DNA of 64,000 nt from an uncultured Alkalilimnicola sp. Lineage in GTDB: Bacteria; Pseudomonadota; Gammaproteobacteria; Nitrococcales; AK92. The DNA is taken from assembly GCA_937951875.1 (NCBI GenBank), contig CALGAN010000028.1:1-64000 (forward strand), read 5' to 3'. The notes under the pieces are model-generated. The model did not search any database. It was not told where the DNA came from and saw nothing but the letters and a program-made list of their open reading frames with translations. The translations under genes and the position numbers were made by a program. Numbering within the stretch: position 1 is the stretch's first letter; each line of letters opens with the position of its first letter. This document shows positions 1 to 9,283 of this stretch, one piece after another.

Positions 1-1
1 C

Positions 2-1063
2 GTGAATTTCGCCCTGCTGGCCTGCGGCCAGCCGCCGCAGGCGGTGCTCGAGCACGGCCGGCGGCTGTTGGAGGCGCTGGACGAGCCGTTCGAGTTCCAG
101 GGCATGTCGCTGAGCGTCAACGGCAATATCGGCATCGCCATCGCCCCGGACCATGGGCTGGATGCCGATCAGCTGCTGCGCCACGCGCACATCGCCGTCG
201 AGGAGTCGGCCAGCTCCAACGGTCGCGTGACCATCTACAGCGAGGCCATTGACCGCTACAGCGCGCGGCGGCTGTCGCTGATGGGGGAGCTGCGCAGCGC
301 GATCCAGCACAACGATCTGGAGCTGCACTTCCAGCCGCAGCTGGACCTGCGCGATGGCCGCGTGGTCCGGCTCGAGGCCTTGCTGCGCTGGCGCCACCCA
401 CGACTGGGGCTGGTGCCGCCGGACGAGTTCGTGCCGTTGGCCGAGCAGACCGGCGTGATCAAGCCGCTCACCGCCTGGGTGCTGCGCGCGGCCATCGCCC
501 AGTGCCGCCGGCTCGCGGATCAGGGCTTCGCTTTGGAGCTGGCGGTGAACCTGTCGGCGCGCAACCTGCTGGAAGCCGATCTGCCGGCGGTGATCGCGGC
601 GCTGCTCGGCGAGTTCGGCGTGCCTGGCACGCGGCTGGTGCTGGAAGTCACCGAAACCGCCATGATGGAGAATGCCGAAGCCGCCATGGGCATTCTCACC
701 CAGCTGCGCACGTTCGGGGTGCGCAGCTCCATCGACGATTTCGGTTCCGGCTATTCCTCGCTGGCCTACCTACGGCGCTTGCCGGTCAGCGAGATCAAGA
801 TCGATCGCGGTTTCGTCATGGACATGCTGGCGCAGCCCGACAACGCGCTGATCGTCCAGACCGTGGTCGACATGGGCCATAACCTGGGATTGCGGGTGGT
901 CGCGGAGGGGGTCGAGGACGCCGCCACCTTGACCGAACTGCAAAGGATCGGCTGCGATCTGGCCCAGGGGTATCTGATCAGCAGGCCGTTGCCCAGCGAG
1001 TGGCTGGTCGAGTGGTTGGCCAGCCCGCCAACAGCGACGCTGCTGCGGGACGTTAGCGGCTAG
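2..1063 (+). CDS. GGDEF-EAL cyclic-di-GMP phosphodiesterase, 5'-truncated
   Basis: C-terminal part (353 codons visible) of a cyclic-di-GMP signalling protein; the reading frame is open at the window edge, so the start is missing. Visible residues 1-85 resemble the end of a GGDEF domain; 95-345 are a complete EAL domain, which hydrolyses c-di-GMP to pGpG. The EAL signature (EALLRW, E125), NLSARN (N183), EVTET (E215), DDFGSGYSS (D245, D246), EIKID (K266) and VVAEGVED (E302) are all present, so the phosphodiesterase should be active. Whether the GGDEF half is catalytic cannot be seen. It lies 29 bp upstream of the NHL-repeat gene on the same strand. Domain assignment is secure; substrate sensing is unknown. 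Confidence 0.93.
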   Translation: MNFALLACGQPPQAVLEHGRRLLEALDEPFEFQGMSLSVNGNIGIAIAPDHGLDADQLLRHAHIAVEESASSNGRVTIYSEAIDRYSARRLSLMGELRSAIQHNDLELHFQPQLDLRDGRVVRLEALLRWRHPRLGLVPPDEFVPLAEQTGVIKPLTAWVLRAAIAQCRRLADQGFALELAVNLSARNLLEADLPAVIAALLGEFGVPGTRLVLEVTETAMMENAEAAMGILTQLRTFGVRSSIDDFGSGYSSLAYLRRLPVSEIKIDRGFVMDMLAQPDNALIVQTVVDMGHNLGLRVVAEGVEDAATLTELQRIGCDLAQGYLISRPLPSEWLVEWLASPPTATLLRDVSG

Positions 1064-1092
1064 CCCTCACCCTCTCGGCGCTAGGGAACAGC

Positions 1093-2877
1093 GTGCGAGC
1101 GACCGCCCTTACGGAGATCATCGCCGAAGGCTGGGGCAGCCTCCCGGATCCGGTCGGTAGCGTCTATTTATGCACCCCGGTGGCAATGGCGGCGGATCGC
1201 GCCGGCAATATCTACGTCGCCGACCTCGGCAACAGCCGCATCGTCAAATTCGCCCCGGATGGCTCCGTGCGCGGCGCCTTCGGCGGCAACGGCATCGCGC
1301 CCGGCCATTTCAACCTGCCGTTCGGCGTGGCGGTGGACCGCGAGGGCAACGTGCTGGTGGCCGACAGCGGCAATCACCGCATCCAGAAGTTCGACCCGTC
1401 GATGCGCTTCCTCAAGAGCTGGGGCGGGGAGGGCAGCGGGCCCGGCCGTTTCGGACTGGCCCGCGAGATCGCGGTGGACAGCCGCAACCGCTACTACGTC
1501 AGCGACGAATACAATCACCGCATCCAGGTATTCGATAGCGCCGGGCGCTACCTCTACCAGTTCGGCTCCTACGGCTACGGCAGCGGCCAGTTCCGGCTGC
1601 CGCAGGGCATCGCCATCGACAAGGAGGATAACGTCTACGTCGCCGACTGCTGGAACCACCGGGTGCAGAAGCTGACGTGCCGCGGCGAGTTCCTGGGGCA
1701 GATCGGCATCACCGACATGGCGGGTGACGCGGCCAATCTGCTGCAGTTTCCACGCGGGGTCGGCATCGATCACGACGGCAACGTGCTGGTGGCCGACACC
1801 TACAACCACACGGTCAAGAAATACACGCCGCAGCTGCGCTATATGTACCGCGTCGGCGCGTTTCCCGAGCCGGCTTTCCCCAACCAGGTGCTCTCCCTGC
1901 CCGGCGGGGTGCTGTACGTCAGCGATTCCGGCAATAGCCAGCTGCTGATCTACAACCACGGCCGCCGCCATGCCCGTCTGGTGGGCCGGCGCGGGCGGCC
2001 GCGCACCGCCCACGGACAGTTCAGCGCCGCCGGCGGCGCGGTGGCCGGGTTGGATGGGCGCATCTACATCGCCGATCGGTTCAATCACCGTGTGCAGGTG
2101 TTCGATCCGCAGGGCCGTTTCCTCGCCAGTTGGGGCCGCGACGGCGGCGCCGGCGGCTGCCGCAACAGCGGCAGCCGCCCGGGCGAGTTCAACATGCCGT
2201 CGCAGCTGGCCGCCGATCGGCACGGGCGCATCTACGTCGCCGACACCATGAACCACCGCATTCAGATATTCGACCCGGACGGTCGGTATCTGGGCGGTTT
2301 CGGGCAATTGGGACTGCTGCCCGGTATGGTCTGCTGTCCCACCGGCGTGGCCGTGGACGCCGCCGGCAACGTGTTCGTGGCCGATTGGGGCAACAACCGC
2401 ATCCAGAAATTCGACAGCCGCTTTCGCCTGCTGAGCTGCTGGGGAACACACGGCACCGGCAACGGCCAGTTTCGCCGGCCCTACGAGCTGTCGGTGGACG
2501 CCGCCGGCAACGTCTACGTCGCGGACACCCGCAACAGCCGCATCCAGAAGTTCGACAACTACGGCCGCTTCCTCGGCAAATGGGGAACCCACGGCGGCAA
2601 TGCCCATGTCGACGTCGCCCGCAACGCCGGCAAGAAACCCGGTGAATTATTCCTGCCGTTGGGCATACGGGTGGCGGGCGAATACGTTTACGTCAGCGAC
2701 AGTTCCAACCACCGGCTGCAGAAATTTGATCTGGACGGTAATTTCGTTGCCTGTTTCGGAGGATTCGGCGGCGGCGCCGGCCAACTGTTCACGCCTAACG
2801 GCATAGCGATCGGTACTAACGGCGAGGTGTTCGTTACCGATATGCTGTTGCAGCGAGTGTTGCGGTGCCCTTTGTGA
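1093..2877 (+). CDS. NHL-repeat beta-propeller protein
   Basis: A 594-residue protein made almost entirely of about ten NHL repeats, recognisable by the recurring pattern VADxxNHRIQKFD followed by a Gly-rich turn. Such repeats fold into beta-propellers that act as ligand- or protein-binding platforms. No signal peptide or membrane segment is seen, so it is probably cytoplasmic unless the start is wrong. The start used is a GTG at 1093 with no clear Shine-Dalgarno sequence; a downstream start is possible. It sits between an EAL phosphodiesterase and a hybrid kinase, all in the same direction, which suggests a scaffold or sensor role in that signalling group. Family is clear, function is not. 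Confidence 0.85.
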   Translation: MRATALTEIIAEGWGSLPDPVGSVYLCTPVAMAADRAGNIYVADLGNSRIVKFAPDGSVRGAFGGNGIAPGHFNLPFGVAVDREGNVLVADSGNHRIQKFDPSMRFLKSWGGEGSGPGRFGLAREIAVDSRNRYYVSDEYNHRIQVFDSAGRYLYQFGSYGYGSGQFRLPQGIAIDKEDNVYVADCWNHRVQKLTCRGEFLGQIGITDMAGDAANLLQFPRGVGIDHDGNVLVADTYNHTVKKYTPQLRYMYRVGAFPEPAFPNQVLSLPGGVLYVSDSGNSQLLIYNHGRRHARLVGRRGRPRTAHGQFSAAGGAVAGLDGRIYIADRFNHRVQVFDPQGRFLASWGRDGGAGGCRNSGSRPGEFNMPSQLAADRHGRIYVADTMNHRIQIFDPDGRYLGGFGQLGLLPGMVCCPTGVAVDAAGNVFVADWGNNRIQKFDSRFRLLSCWGTHGTGNGQFRRPYELSVDAAGNVYVADTRNSRIQKFDNYGRFLGKWGTHGGNAHVDVARNAGKKPGELFLPLGIRVAGEYVYVSDSSNHRLQKFDLDGNFVACFGGFGGGAGQLFTPNGIAIGTNGEVFVTDMLLQRVLRCPL

Positions 2878-2952
2878 GCGCCAGGCGTCTGGCCGGCGGC
2901 TTACGCTCGGCCGCGCGGGTGGCCGCTCGCGCCGAGACAACGAAGGTTTCAT

Positions 2953-5727
2953 ATGTCAGATCAGGCAAGCAGCCTTTCATCCGAAGACGCCGCGGAACTG
3001 GAGCGGTTGCGCAACGAAGTGGCCGCGCTGCGCGCCGAGGTGGAGCTCGGCCGCAAGCTGTTGCGCGCGTCCATGCCCCAGGCGCGGCTGGCGGAGGTTG
3101 CTGCTTACCTCGATCGCCGGCGCAGCCTGGACGCCGAGCAAGCCGAGCTCTGCCTGCGTATCAGCAGCACCATCGAGCTGGCCGGCCTGCTCGGCATCCT
3201 CGGCGAGCAGATCGAGCGGCTGGGCGTGTTCGACGGCTACATGATCTGCCTGGCCGATACCGACAGTCAGGAGCTGGTTTGCCATAAGGTGCGGCTGCCG
3301 GCGGGCTTCCAGGGCATGGAGCCGGCCTATCAGGGGCTGCGCATCGGCCTGACCCAGAACGATCCGCTGGTCCGCGCCTACCGCGTCAATCAGACCGTGT
3401 GCGCCGCCGCCGCCGCCTTCGCCGATGACCCGGGGCTGCGGCCGCGCTTCGAGCACTGGCGCATCGCCGCGATCGCGGTGCTGCCCATCCGCCGCGGCGG
3501 CCAGGCCATCGGCACTGTGTTCGGTTTCCGCCAGCAGGGCGATATCGACGGCGAGCGCTTGCGCGTCTTGGAGGAACGGCTGCCGCTGTTTTCCGAGCAG
3601 ATCCGCAACGCGCTGTTCTTCAGCGAGCTCAAGCGGCGCGAGCTGGAGATCGAAGCGGCCGCCGCCGCGCGCCAGCGCTTTCTCAACTTCGTCGATCACG
3701 TCACCGAGTTGCGAGACCTCGACCAGATCTACGAGGTCATCACCCGCGAGTTCCTGACGCTGCTGCCGTTCGACATCGCCGGCGTGGTGATGCGCGAGGG
3801 CCAGCGGCTGGTGGTGAAGAAGAACACCGGCCGCGACGGGCTCGACCCGGCGCTGCTGAACGCTTGGACCGAGTATTACCGGCACACCAGCTACGACCTC
3901 GACCCGGCCGATGGCGCCACCGCTTTCGCCTACTGCAACGATACCCGGGTGATGATTCCCGACGTGAAGCGCATCCTGCATCTGCCGATGTCGGCCAAGG
4001 ACCGGCGGGCGCTGGAGATCATGGGCACGCCGCGCACCTTCCTGTTCGTGCCGATCCGCCGTCAGGACGAGGCGGTGGGCGTACTGTGGCTGCTGAGCGC
4101 GAGCGAAGTGGTGCCGGTATCCAAGCCCGAGATCGAGCTGGTGGAGGCGCTGTGCTCGATCATCGGCACCTCCATCGGCAACGCCCAGCTCTACACCACG
4201 GTCGAGCGGCAGCGCCGGGAGATCGAGTCGGCGCTGGCGCAGCTGCAGCGGGCCCAGGAGCAGCTGGCGCGTGCCAAGGAGGCCGCGGAAGCCTCGGCCG
4301 CGGCCAAGAGCGCCTTCGTGGCCAACACCAGCCACGAGATCCGCACCCCGCTGACCGCCATCATCGGCTTCGCCGAGGGGCTACTGGACGAGGCTCCGCC
4401 CGGCTCCTCCGCAGCCCATGCCGCGAGCGTGATCCTGCGCAACGGCCGCCAGCTGCTGGCTCTGATCAACGACATCCTCGATCTGTCCAAGATCGAGGCT
4501 GGGCGGCTGGAGTTCGAGGCCGTGCCGTTCTCGACGCTGGAGCTGCTGCTGGACGTGCGCGAGACGGTGGCCCAGCTGGCGCGCGACAAGCGGCTGCGCT
4601 TCAGCCTGAATTTGCTGACGCCCTTGCCGTCGCAGATCTGCGGCGACCCGGCGCGGTTGCGCCAGGCGCTGCTGAATCTGTGCAACAACGCCGTGAAGTT
4701 CACCAATGTCGGCGGCGTCGACCTCGACGTCAGCTACGAGGATCAGTGGCTGGTCATCCGGGTGCGCGACACCGGCATCGGCATCCGGCCAGCCGATGTC
4801 GAGCGGCTGTTCGCGCCATTCACCCAGGCCGACGCCTCGGTCACCCGCCGCTTCGGCGGCACCGGCCTGGGGCTGACCATTACCCGCGAGCTGGTCAAGG
4901 GCATGGGCGGCAGCTTGCAGTTCATGCCGAACCCCGGGGGCGGTTCGATCTTCGAGGTGCGCATTCCCACCGGGGCCGTGGACGGTGTCGAATGGCTGCT
5001 GCCCGATGCCGTGGTGCACTCCGGCCGTTGGCTGCCGCACGACGCGCCGCCGGAGCCGGTGCCGGCGCTGTCCGGCAAGGTGCTGGTCGCCGAGGACGGC
5101 ATCGACAACCAGCAGCTGATCCGCATCTACCTGGAGCGGGCCGGCGCCGAGGTGACCGTGGTGCAGAACGGCCGCGACGCGGTGGTGGCGGCGCTGACGA
5201 CGCCGTTCGATCTGGTGCTGATGGATATCCAGATGCCGGTGATGAGCGGCCTGGACGCGGTCGGTTCCCTGCGCCGGTCCGGTTATACCGGGCCGGTGGT
5301 GGCGCTGACCGCCAACGTCATGGCCGACGATGTCGCCCGCTACCGCAACGGCGGCTTCGACGACTGCCTGGGCAAGCCGATCGACCGCAGCACCTTCTAC
5401 CGTACTCTGCGGCAGTATCTGAAGCCGCGCGCGCAGGCGGTGATCGCGCGGCCCATCGACGTGTCCGATCTGATGGCGCGTTTCAGCGCCGAGCTGCCGG
5501 CCCGCATCGCCGAGTTCGAAGAGCTGGTGCGCTGCCGCGACTGGCAGCGGCTGGCGATCGAGGCGCACAAGCTCAAAGGCTCGGCCGGCGCCCTGGGCTG
5601 GCCGCGGCTGGGCGACTTGGCCGGCGAGATAGAACGCATGGTCAAGCAGCAGCCGGAGAGCGAGGAACGGGCGGCGGCGCTGGCCTGGATGGTGCGGCAG
5701 GCGCGGACCTTGGTGACGGCGAAGTAG
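2953..5727 (+). CDS. Hybrid sensor histidine kinase with GAF, receiver and HPt domains
   Basis: 924-residue soluble hybrid kinase. Order: N-terminal coiled coil (about 12-50), GAF-like domain (65-220), second GAF-like domain (245-412), coiled coil (415-450), HisKA with phospho-acceptor H461 in the SHEIRTPL motif, HATPase_c (N-box around N578, G1 DTGIGI at 607-612, G2 GGTGLGL at 635-641), receiver domain with acidic pair E714/D715, phospho-acceptor D758, T786 and K808, and a C-terminal HPt domain with H872 in the AHKLKGSAG motif. All phosphorelay residues are intact. There is no membrane segment, so it senses a cytoplasmic signal through the GAF domains. Start ATG follows AAGG by six bases. 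The output regulator is not in the window. Confidence 0.95.
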   Translation: MSDQASSLSSEDAAELERLRNEVAALRAEVELGRKLLRASMPQARLAEVAAYLDRRRSLDAEQAELCLRISSTIELAGLLGILGEQIERLGVFDGYMICLADTDSQELVCHKVRLPAGFQGMEPAYQGLRIGLTQNDPLVRAYRVNQTVCAAAAAFADDPGLRPRFEHWRIAAIAVLPIRRGGQAIGTVFGFRQQGDIDGERLRVLEERLPLFSEQIRNALFFSELKRRELEIEAAAAARQRFLNFVDHVTELRDLDQIYEVITREFLTLLPFDIAGVVMREGQRLVVKKNTGRDGLDPALLNAWTEYYRHTSYDLDPADGATAFAYCNDTRVMIPDVKRILHLPMSAKDRRALEIMGTPRTFLFVPIRRQDEAVGVLWLLSASEVVPVSKPEIELVEALCSIIGTSIGNAQLYTTVERQRREIESALAQLQRAQEQLARAKEAAEASAAAKSAFVANTSHEIRTPLTAIIGFAEGLLDEAPPGSSAAHAASVILRNGRQLLALINDILDLSKIEAGRLEFEAVPFSTLELLLDVRETVAQLARDKRLRFSLNLLTPLPSQICGDPARLRQALLNLCNNAVKFTNVGGVDLDVSYEDQWLVIRVRDTGIGIRPADVERLFAPFTQADASVTRRFGGTGLGLTITRELVKGMGGSLQFMPNPGGGSIFEVRIPTGAVDGVEWLLPDAVVHSGRWLPHDAPPEPVPALSGKVLVAEDGIDNQQLIRIYLERAGAEVTVVQNGRDAVVAALTTPFDLVLMDIQMPVMSGLDAVGSLRRSGYTGPVVALTANVMADDVARYRNGGFDDCLGKPIDRSTFYRTLRQYLKPRAQAVIARPIDVSDLMARFSAELPARIAEFEELVRCRDWQRLAIEAHKLKGSAGALGWPRLGDLAGEIERMVKQQPESEERAAALAWMVRQARTLVTAK

Positions 5728-5759
5728 CGCTGGCGGGGCGCGACCGTCCCGCCGAGCGC
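5727..5759. terminator. Hairpin between convergent kinase and DUF481 genes
   Basis: GCGCT at 5727-5731 pairs with AGCGC at 5755-5759 and GGCGGG at 5732-5737 with CCCGCC at 5748-5753, with a one-base bulge. It overlaps the kinase stop codon. There is no T-run, so termination is only a suggestion from position and stem. Confidence 0.35.
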
Positions 5760-5853
5760 CGAGAACAGCGTGCTCCGGGTTTTGCCGTTTCCGCGCCCGG
5801 CCGCCGCGACAGCGGGGCACGAACGCGGGGGCGTCGCGAGCCCGGTGCCGAGG

Positions 5854-6852
5854 CTAAAAGGTGTAGCCCAGGCTGAACAGGTAGACCACGTCCTCCGACT
5901 CGGAACCCTCCGCCGGATCCCAGTCGTAGTCGAAGTTCACCTGCACGGTGCTGGTCAGCCGCTCCCAGAGCGGGAAGCGGATGCCGGTCTGGCTGCGCAG
6001 CAGCACGTTGTCACTGGTCTCCAGGCCGGCCAGCACCTCGTGGCGGTGGAACAGGCGCGGCCCGGCGGCGAGCTGCTTGACGAAGTCGAGCGCATAGCGG
6101 GCGGCGGGCTCGCCGTTGTCCTCGCCCTTGTCGAAATTCTCGTGCAGATAGCTCAGACCGAGCTCGATCGCCAGACGGTCGGGCGGCGCGTCCAGGAACA
6201 GGTAGCCGAAGCCCACGCCGACCGTGGTGCGCAGGTCGAGGTCGCGGAACTCGTCGCGCGCCAGGCCGAGGTTGGAGTTGAAATACCAGCGCCGGCTGAC
6301 GAAGTGGTCGTAGTTGAGATAGGCGGCGGCATTGTTGATGGTGCGTTCGCCGTTCTCGGAGCCGTAGTTGAATTCGGCGCCGACCCGGGTACGGTTCTGC
6401 TCGGTGCGCGCCACCAGCTCGGCGTCGGCATGGTAGGCGGCGGTATGGGTGTTGCCGCGCGTGACGTTGGCGCCGGCGTTGATCCAGCCGCTGAGCTGCA
6501 GCGTCGGCACGCTCACCGGCCCGGCCGCCAGGATGCGGTCCGGTGCGAACGTCAGGCGCCGGGCCTGCTCGTCGTCGATGCGGACCTGGCCGTCGTCCAC
6601 CGAAAGCCGGCCGACGACGCGCTCGCCGCCTTCGAGGGTGATGCGTAGCGGCTGCTCGGTTTCCAGCGCCTCGATGCGGTTCCACGGCAGCTCCAGGCGG
6701 CCGAAGCTGCCTTCCAGCCGCAGCTTGCCCTGTTCCAGGGCCGTCACTCGGCCCGAGTAGCGGTCGCCGTTGTCCATGCGTACCCAATCGGCGTGGACCG
6801 GCGCGCTGAGCAGTGCCAGCGATACCAGCCCGATGCGGAGTTTTCTAGTCAT
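5854..6852 (-). CDS. DUF481 family outer-membrane-type protein
   Basis: 332 residues with a cleavable signal peptide (about 1-21, ending PVHA). Residues 25-100 form a small beta-rich region and residues about 115-332 match the DUF481 (YdiY-like) pattern of alternating aromatic beta-strands, ending SLGYTF with the terminal Phe typical of outer-membrane barrels. Function of this family is unknown; salt or stress induction has been reported for some members. Convergent with the hybrid kinase and divergent from the amino-acid transporter operon, so it is probably a single-gene unit. Start ATG chosen because it gives a complete signal peptide. Confidence 0.85.
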   Translation of the reverse strand: MTRKLRIGLVSLALLSAPVHADWVRMDNGDRYSGRVTALEQGKLRLEGSFGRLELPWNRIEALETEQPLRITLEGGERVVGRLSVDDGQVRIDDEQARRLTFAPDRILAAGPVSVPTLQLSGWINAGANVTRGNTHTAAYHADAELVARTEQNRTRVGAEFNYGSENGERTINNAAAYLNYDHFVSRRWYFNSNLGLARDEFRDLDLRTTVGVGFGYLFLDAPPDRLAIELGLSYLHENFDKGEDNGEPAARYALDFVKQLAAGPRLFHRHEVLAGLETSDNVLLRSQTGIRFPLWERLTSTVQVNFDYDWDPAEGSESEDVVYLFSLGYTF

Positions 6853-6962
6853 TGCCTGGATCCATCGTGGTGAGGTGCTGAAAAGGCGCCGACGAGCGCA
6901 AATGGCCGCGACGCAAAGGGGTGCAAGCTAGCAGAGCCGCCGGGCGGCTACCATAGGTGAAC

Positions 6963-6978
6963 CTAGGGAGTTCCCTAG
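6963..6978. promoter_or_regulatory. Perfect inverted repeat, possible operator
   Basis: CTAGGGA-GT-TCCCTAG, a perfect 7-base inverted repeat with a two-base spacer, in the 236-bp divergent region between the DUF481 gene and the amino-acid ABC operon. Position and symmetry suggest a binding site for a dimeric regulator; the regulator is not identifiable. Confidence 0.4.
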
Positions 6979-7088
6979 TTTTGGCGTGTGAATCTCCCTT
7001 TCCGGCGTCGTAAATAGCAAACAGCGGTTTTTTTCTGGCAAGCTTCCTGCTTCCCTGAGGCATAACAAAACCAAGCAAGGAGGTAGGC

Positions 7089-8105
7089 GTGGCGAAGCGA
7101 TGCGCATTCTCGCTGGCTCTACTGACGCTGCTCGGCAGCAGTGTGGCGGTGGCCGGACCGACCCTCGACGCGGTCAAGCAGCGTGGGTACCTCAAGTGCG
7201 GCGTCAGCCAGGGGCTGGCAGGATTCTCCACGCCGAACCAGCAAGGGGAGTGGACCGGCCTGGACGTGGACTACTGCCGGGCGCTGGCGGCGGCGGTGTT
7301 CGGCGATGCCGGCAAGGTGCGCTTCACGCCGCTGTCGGCCAAGGAGCGCTTCACGGCGCTGCAGTCCGGCGAGGTCGACATCCTCTCGCGCAACACCACC
7401 TGGACCGCCTCGCGCGACACCGAGCTGGGCTTCGATTTCGTCGGCGTGTCCTTCTACGACGGCCAGGGCTTCATGGTGCGCAAGGATCTGGGCGTGAAGA
7501 GCGCCCGGGAGCTGGACGGCGCCACCATCTGCGCCAACGCCGGCACCACCACCGAGCTCAACATCGCCGACTACTTCCGCACCCACGGCATGAAGTACCG
7601 GCCGGTGGTGTTCGAGAAGAGCGACGAGACCGTCGCCGCCTACGACGCCGGCCGCTGCGACGTCTACACCACCGACCGTTCGGGGCTGTACGCGCAGCGG
7701 GTCAAGCTCAAGAACCCCGACGCGCACGTCATCCTGCCCGAGGTGATCTCCAAGGAGCCGCTCGGGCCGCTGGTGCGCCAGGGCGACCCGCAGTGGTTCG
7801 ACATCGCCAAATGGACCTTGTATGTGCTGATCGGCGCCGAGGAGCTGGGCCTGACCTCGGCCAACGTCGAGCAGCAGCGCAAGAGCTCGCAGAATCCGGA
7901 GGTGCGCCGCCTGCTCGGCGCGGAAGGCAGCTTCGGCCAGGCGCTCGGCCTGCCGGCCGACTGGGCGCTCCAGGTGGTGCGGCAGGTGGGCAACTACGGC
8001 GAGATCTTCCAGCGCAACCTGGGCGGTCTGCCGCTCAACATCGAGCGCGGCCAGAACGCGTTGTGGACCCAGGGCGGGCTGATGTACGCCCCGCCGTTCC
8101 GCTGA
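7089..8105 (+). CDS. aapJ: General L-amino acid ABC transporter, periplasmic binding protein
   Basis: 338 residues: signal peptide (about 1-22, ending VAVAG) followed by a PAAT-family (SBP_bac_3) binding protein of the AapJ/BztA type, recognisable by LDAVKQRGYLKCGVSQGLAGFS and the length near 340 residues. It binds polar and other L-amino acids in the periplasm and delivers them to the permeases encoded next. GTG start at 7089 is preceded by a strong AAGGAGGT Shine-Dalgarno sequence. First gene of a tight four-gene operon (gap 6 bp to the next gene). The symbol follows the Rhizobium aap naming; bztA is the equivalent name. Confidence 0.92.
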   Translation: MAKRCAFSLALLTLLGSSVAVAGPTLDAVKQRGYLKCGVSQGLAGFSTPNQQGEWTGLDVDYCRALAAAVFGDAGKVRFTPLSAKERFTALQSGEVDILSRNTTWTASRDTELGFDFVGVSFYDGQGFMVRKDLGVKSARELDGATICANAGTTTELNIADYFRTHGMKYRPVVFEKSDETVAAYDAGRCDVYTTDRSGLYAQRVKLKNPDAHVILPEVISKEPLGPLVRQGDPQWFDIAKWTLYVLIGAEELGLTSANVEQQRKSSQNPEVRRLLGAEGSFGQALGLPADWALQVVRQVGNYGEIFQRNLGGLPLNIERGQNALWTQGGLMYAPPFR

Positions 8106-8111
8106 TAGGGC

Positions 8112-9281
8112 ATGGCGGCGTTGGATCCGATCGGCCCGCCGCGGCGGGCGTCCTCATGGCGCAGCCCACGCCTGCGGGCCTGGCTGCTGCAGGCCGCGCT
8201 GCTGGCGGCGGTGCTCGGCGCCGTGGCCCTGATGTTCGGCAACGCCCTGGACAACCTGGCGCGCCAGGGCATCGCCTCCGGCTTCGGCTTCCTCAGCCAG
8301 CCGGCCGGCTTTGGCATCGAAACCACGCTGATCGAGTACAGCGAGACCTCCAGCTACGGCCGTGCCTTCCTGGTGGGGCTGCTCAACACCCTGCTGGTGT
8401 CGGCGATCGGCATCGTGCTCGCCACCGTGCTCGGTTTCGTGATCGGCGTAGCGCGGCTGTCGCCCAACGCCCTGATCCGCGGTTGGGCCTACGCGTACGT
8501 CGAGCTGATTCGCAACGTGCCGCTGTTGCTGCAGATCTTCTTCTGGTACTTCGCGGTGCTGCGGCCGCTGCCGGGGCCGCGCGAGGCGATCTCGCTGTTC
8601 GACGTGGCGTTCCTGAGCAACCGCGGGCTGCAGTTGCCCAAGCCGCTGCCCGAGGACGGTTTCGGCTGGCTGGTGGCGGCGCTGGCGCTGGGTGTCGTCG
8701 CCGCGCTGCTGGTGGCGCGGTGGCGGCGCGACGGCGCGGGCCGACGCTGGCCGTGGACGCTGGCCGCGCTGCTGCTGCCGCCGGCGGCGGTAGTGCTGGC
8801 CGTGGGCTGGCCGCTGGCCTGGAGCGTGCCGGAATTGAGCCGCTTCAACTTCCACGGCGGCATGACGCTCACGCCGGAGTTCGTGGCGCTGGTGCTGGCG
8901 CTGTCGCTGTACACCGCGAGCTTCATCGCCGAGATCGTGCGCGCTGGCCTGCAGTCGGTGCGGCGCGGCCAGCGCGAGGCGGCCTTGGCGCTGGCGCTGC
9001 CGCCGCGGCTGGTGCTGCGCAAGGTGGTGCTGCCGCAGGCCATGCGGGTGATCGTGCCGCCGCTCACCAACCAGTACCTGAACCTGACCAAGAACTCTTC
9101 GCTGGCTGCCGCCATCGCCTATCCCGACTTGGTGTCGGTGTTCGCCGGCACCGTGCTCAACCAGACCGGACAGGCGGTGGAGGTGATCAGCATCACCATG
9201 GCGGTGTACCTGGCCATCAGCCTGGCGATCGCGGCGCTGATGGCTTGGTATAACCGCCGCCAGGCCCTGGTGGAGCGCTGA
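8112..9281 (+). CDS. aapQ: General L-amino acid ABC transporter, permease 1
   Basis: 389-residue inner-membrane permease of the His/Glu/Gln/Arg/opine family (AapQ/BztB type). Several hydrophobic helices are seen, with the long insertion between the first helices and the core that marks this subfamily. The EAA-type cytoplasmic loop that contacts the ATPase lies around residues 290-320 (RRGQREAALALALPP), with an Asn-rich NQYLNLTKNSS stretch after it. Translated close behind the binding protein and followed by the second permease after 2 bp. Forms a heterodimeric channel with the next gene product. Confidence 0.92.
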   Translation: MAALDPIGPPRRASSWRSPRLRAWLLQAALLAAVLGAVALMFGNALDNLARQGIASGFGFLSQPAGFGIETTLIEYSETSSYGRAFLVGLLNTLLVSAIGIVLATVLGFVIGVARLSPNALIRGWAYAYVELIRNVPLLLQIFFWYFAVLRPLPGPREAISLFDVAFLSNRGLQLPKPLPEDGFGWLVAALALGVVAALLVARWRRDGAGRRWPWTLAALLLPPAAVVLAVGWPLAWSVPELSRFNFHGGMTLTPEFVALVLALSLYTASFIAEIVRAGLQSVRRGQREAALALALPPRLVLRKVVLPQAMRVIVPPLTNQYLNLTKNSSLAAAIAYPDLVSVFAGTVLNQTGQAVEVISITMAVYLAISLAIAALMAWYNRRQALVER

Positions 9282-9283
9282 CC

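Noticed and set aside
1168..2607. 479-codon minus-strand frame opposite the NHL gene
   Set aside because: Its periodic sequence is the antisense of the NHL repeats; no domain or ribosome-binding site.
1200..2850. Regularly spaced repeats that could suggest a repeat array
   Set aside because: They encode NHL protein repeats with variable spacing and drifted sequence; not a CRISPR array.
2977..5820. Two long minus-strand frames opposite the hybrid kinase
   Set aside because: Antisense shadows of a gene with intact phosphorelay motifs.
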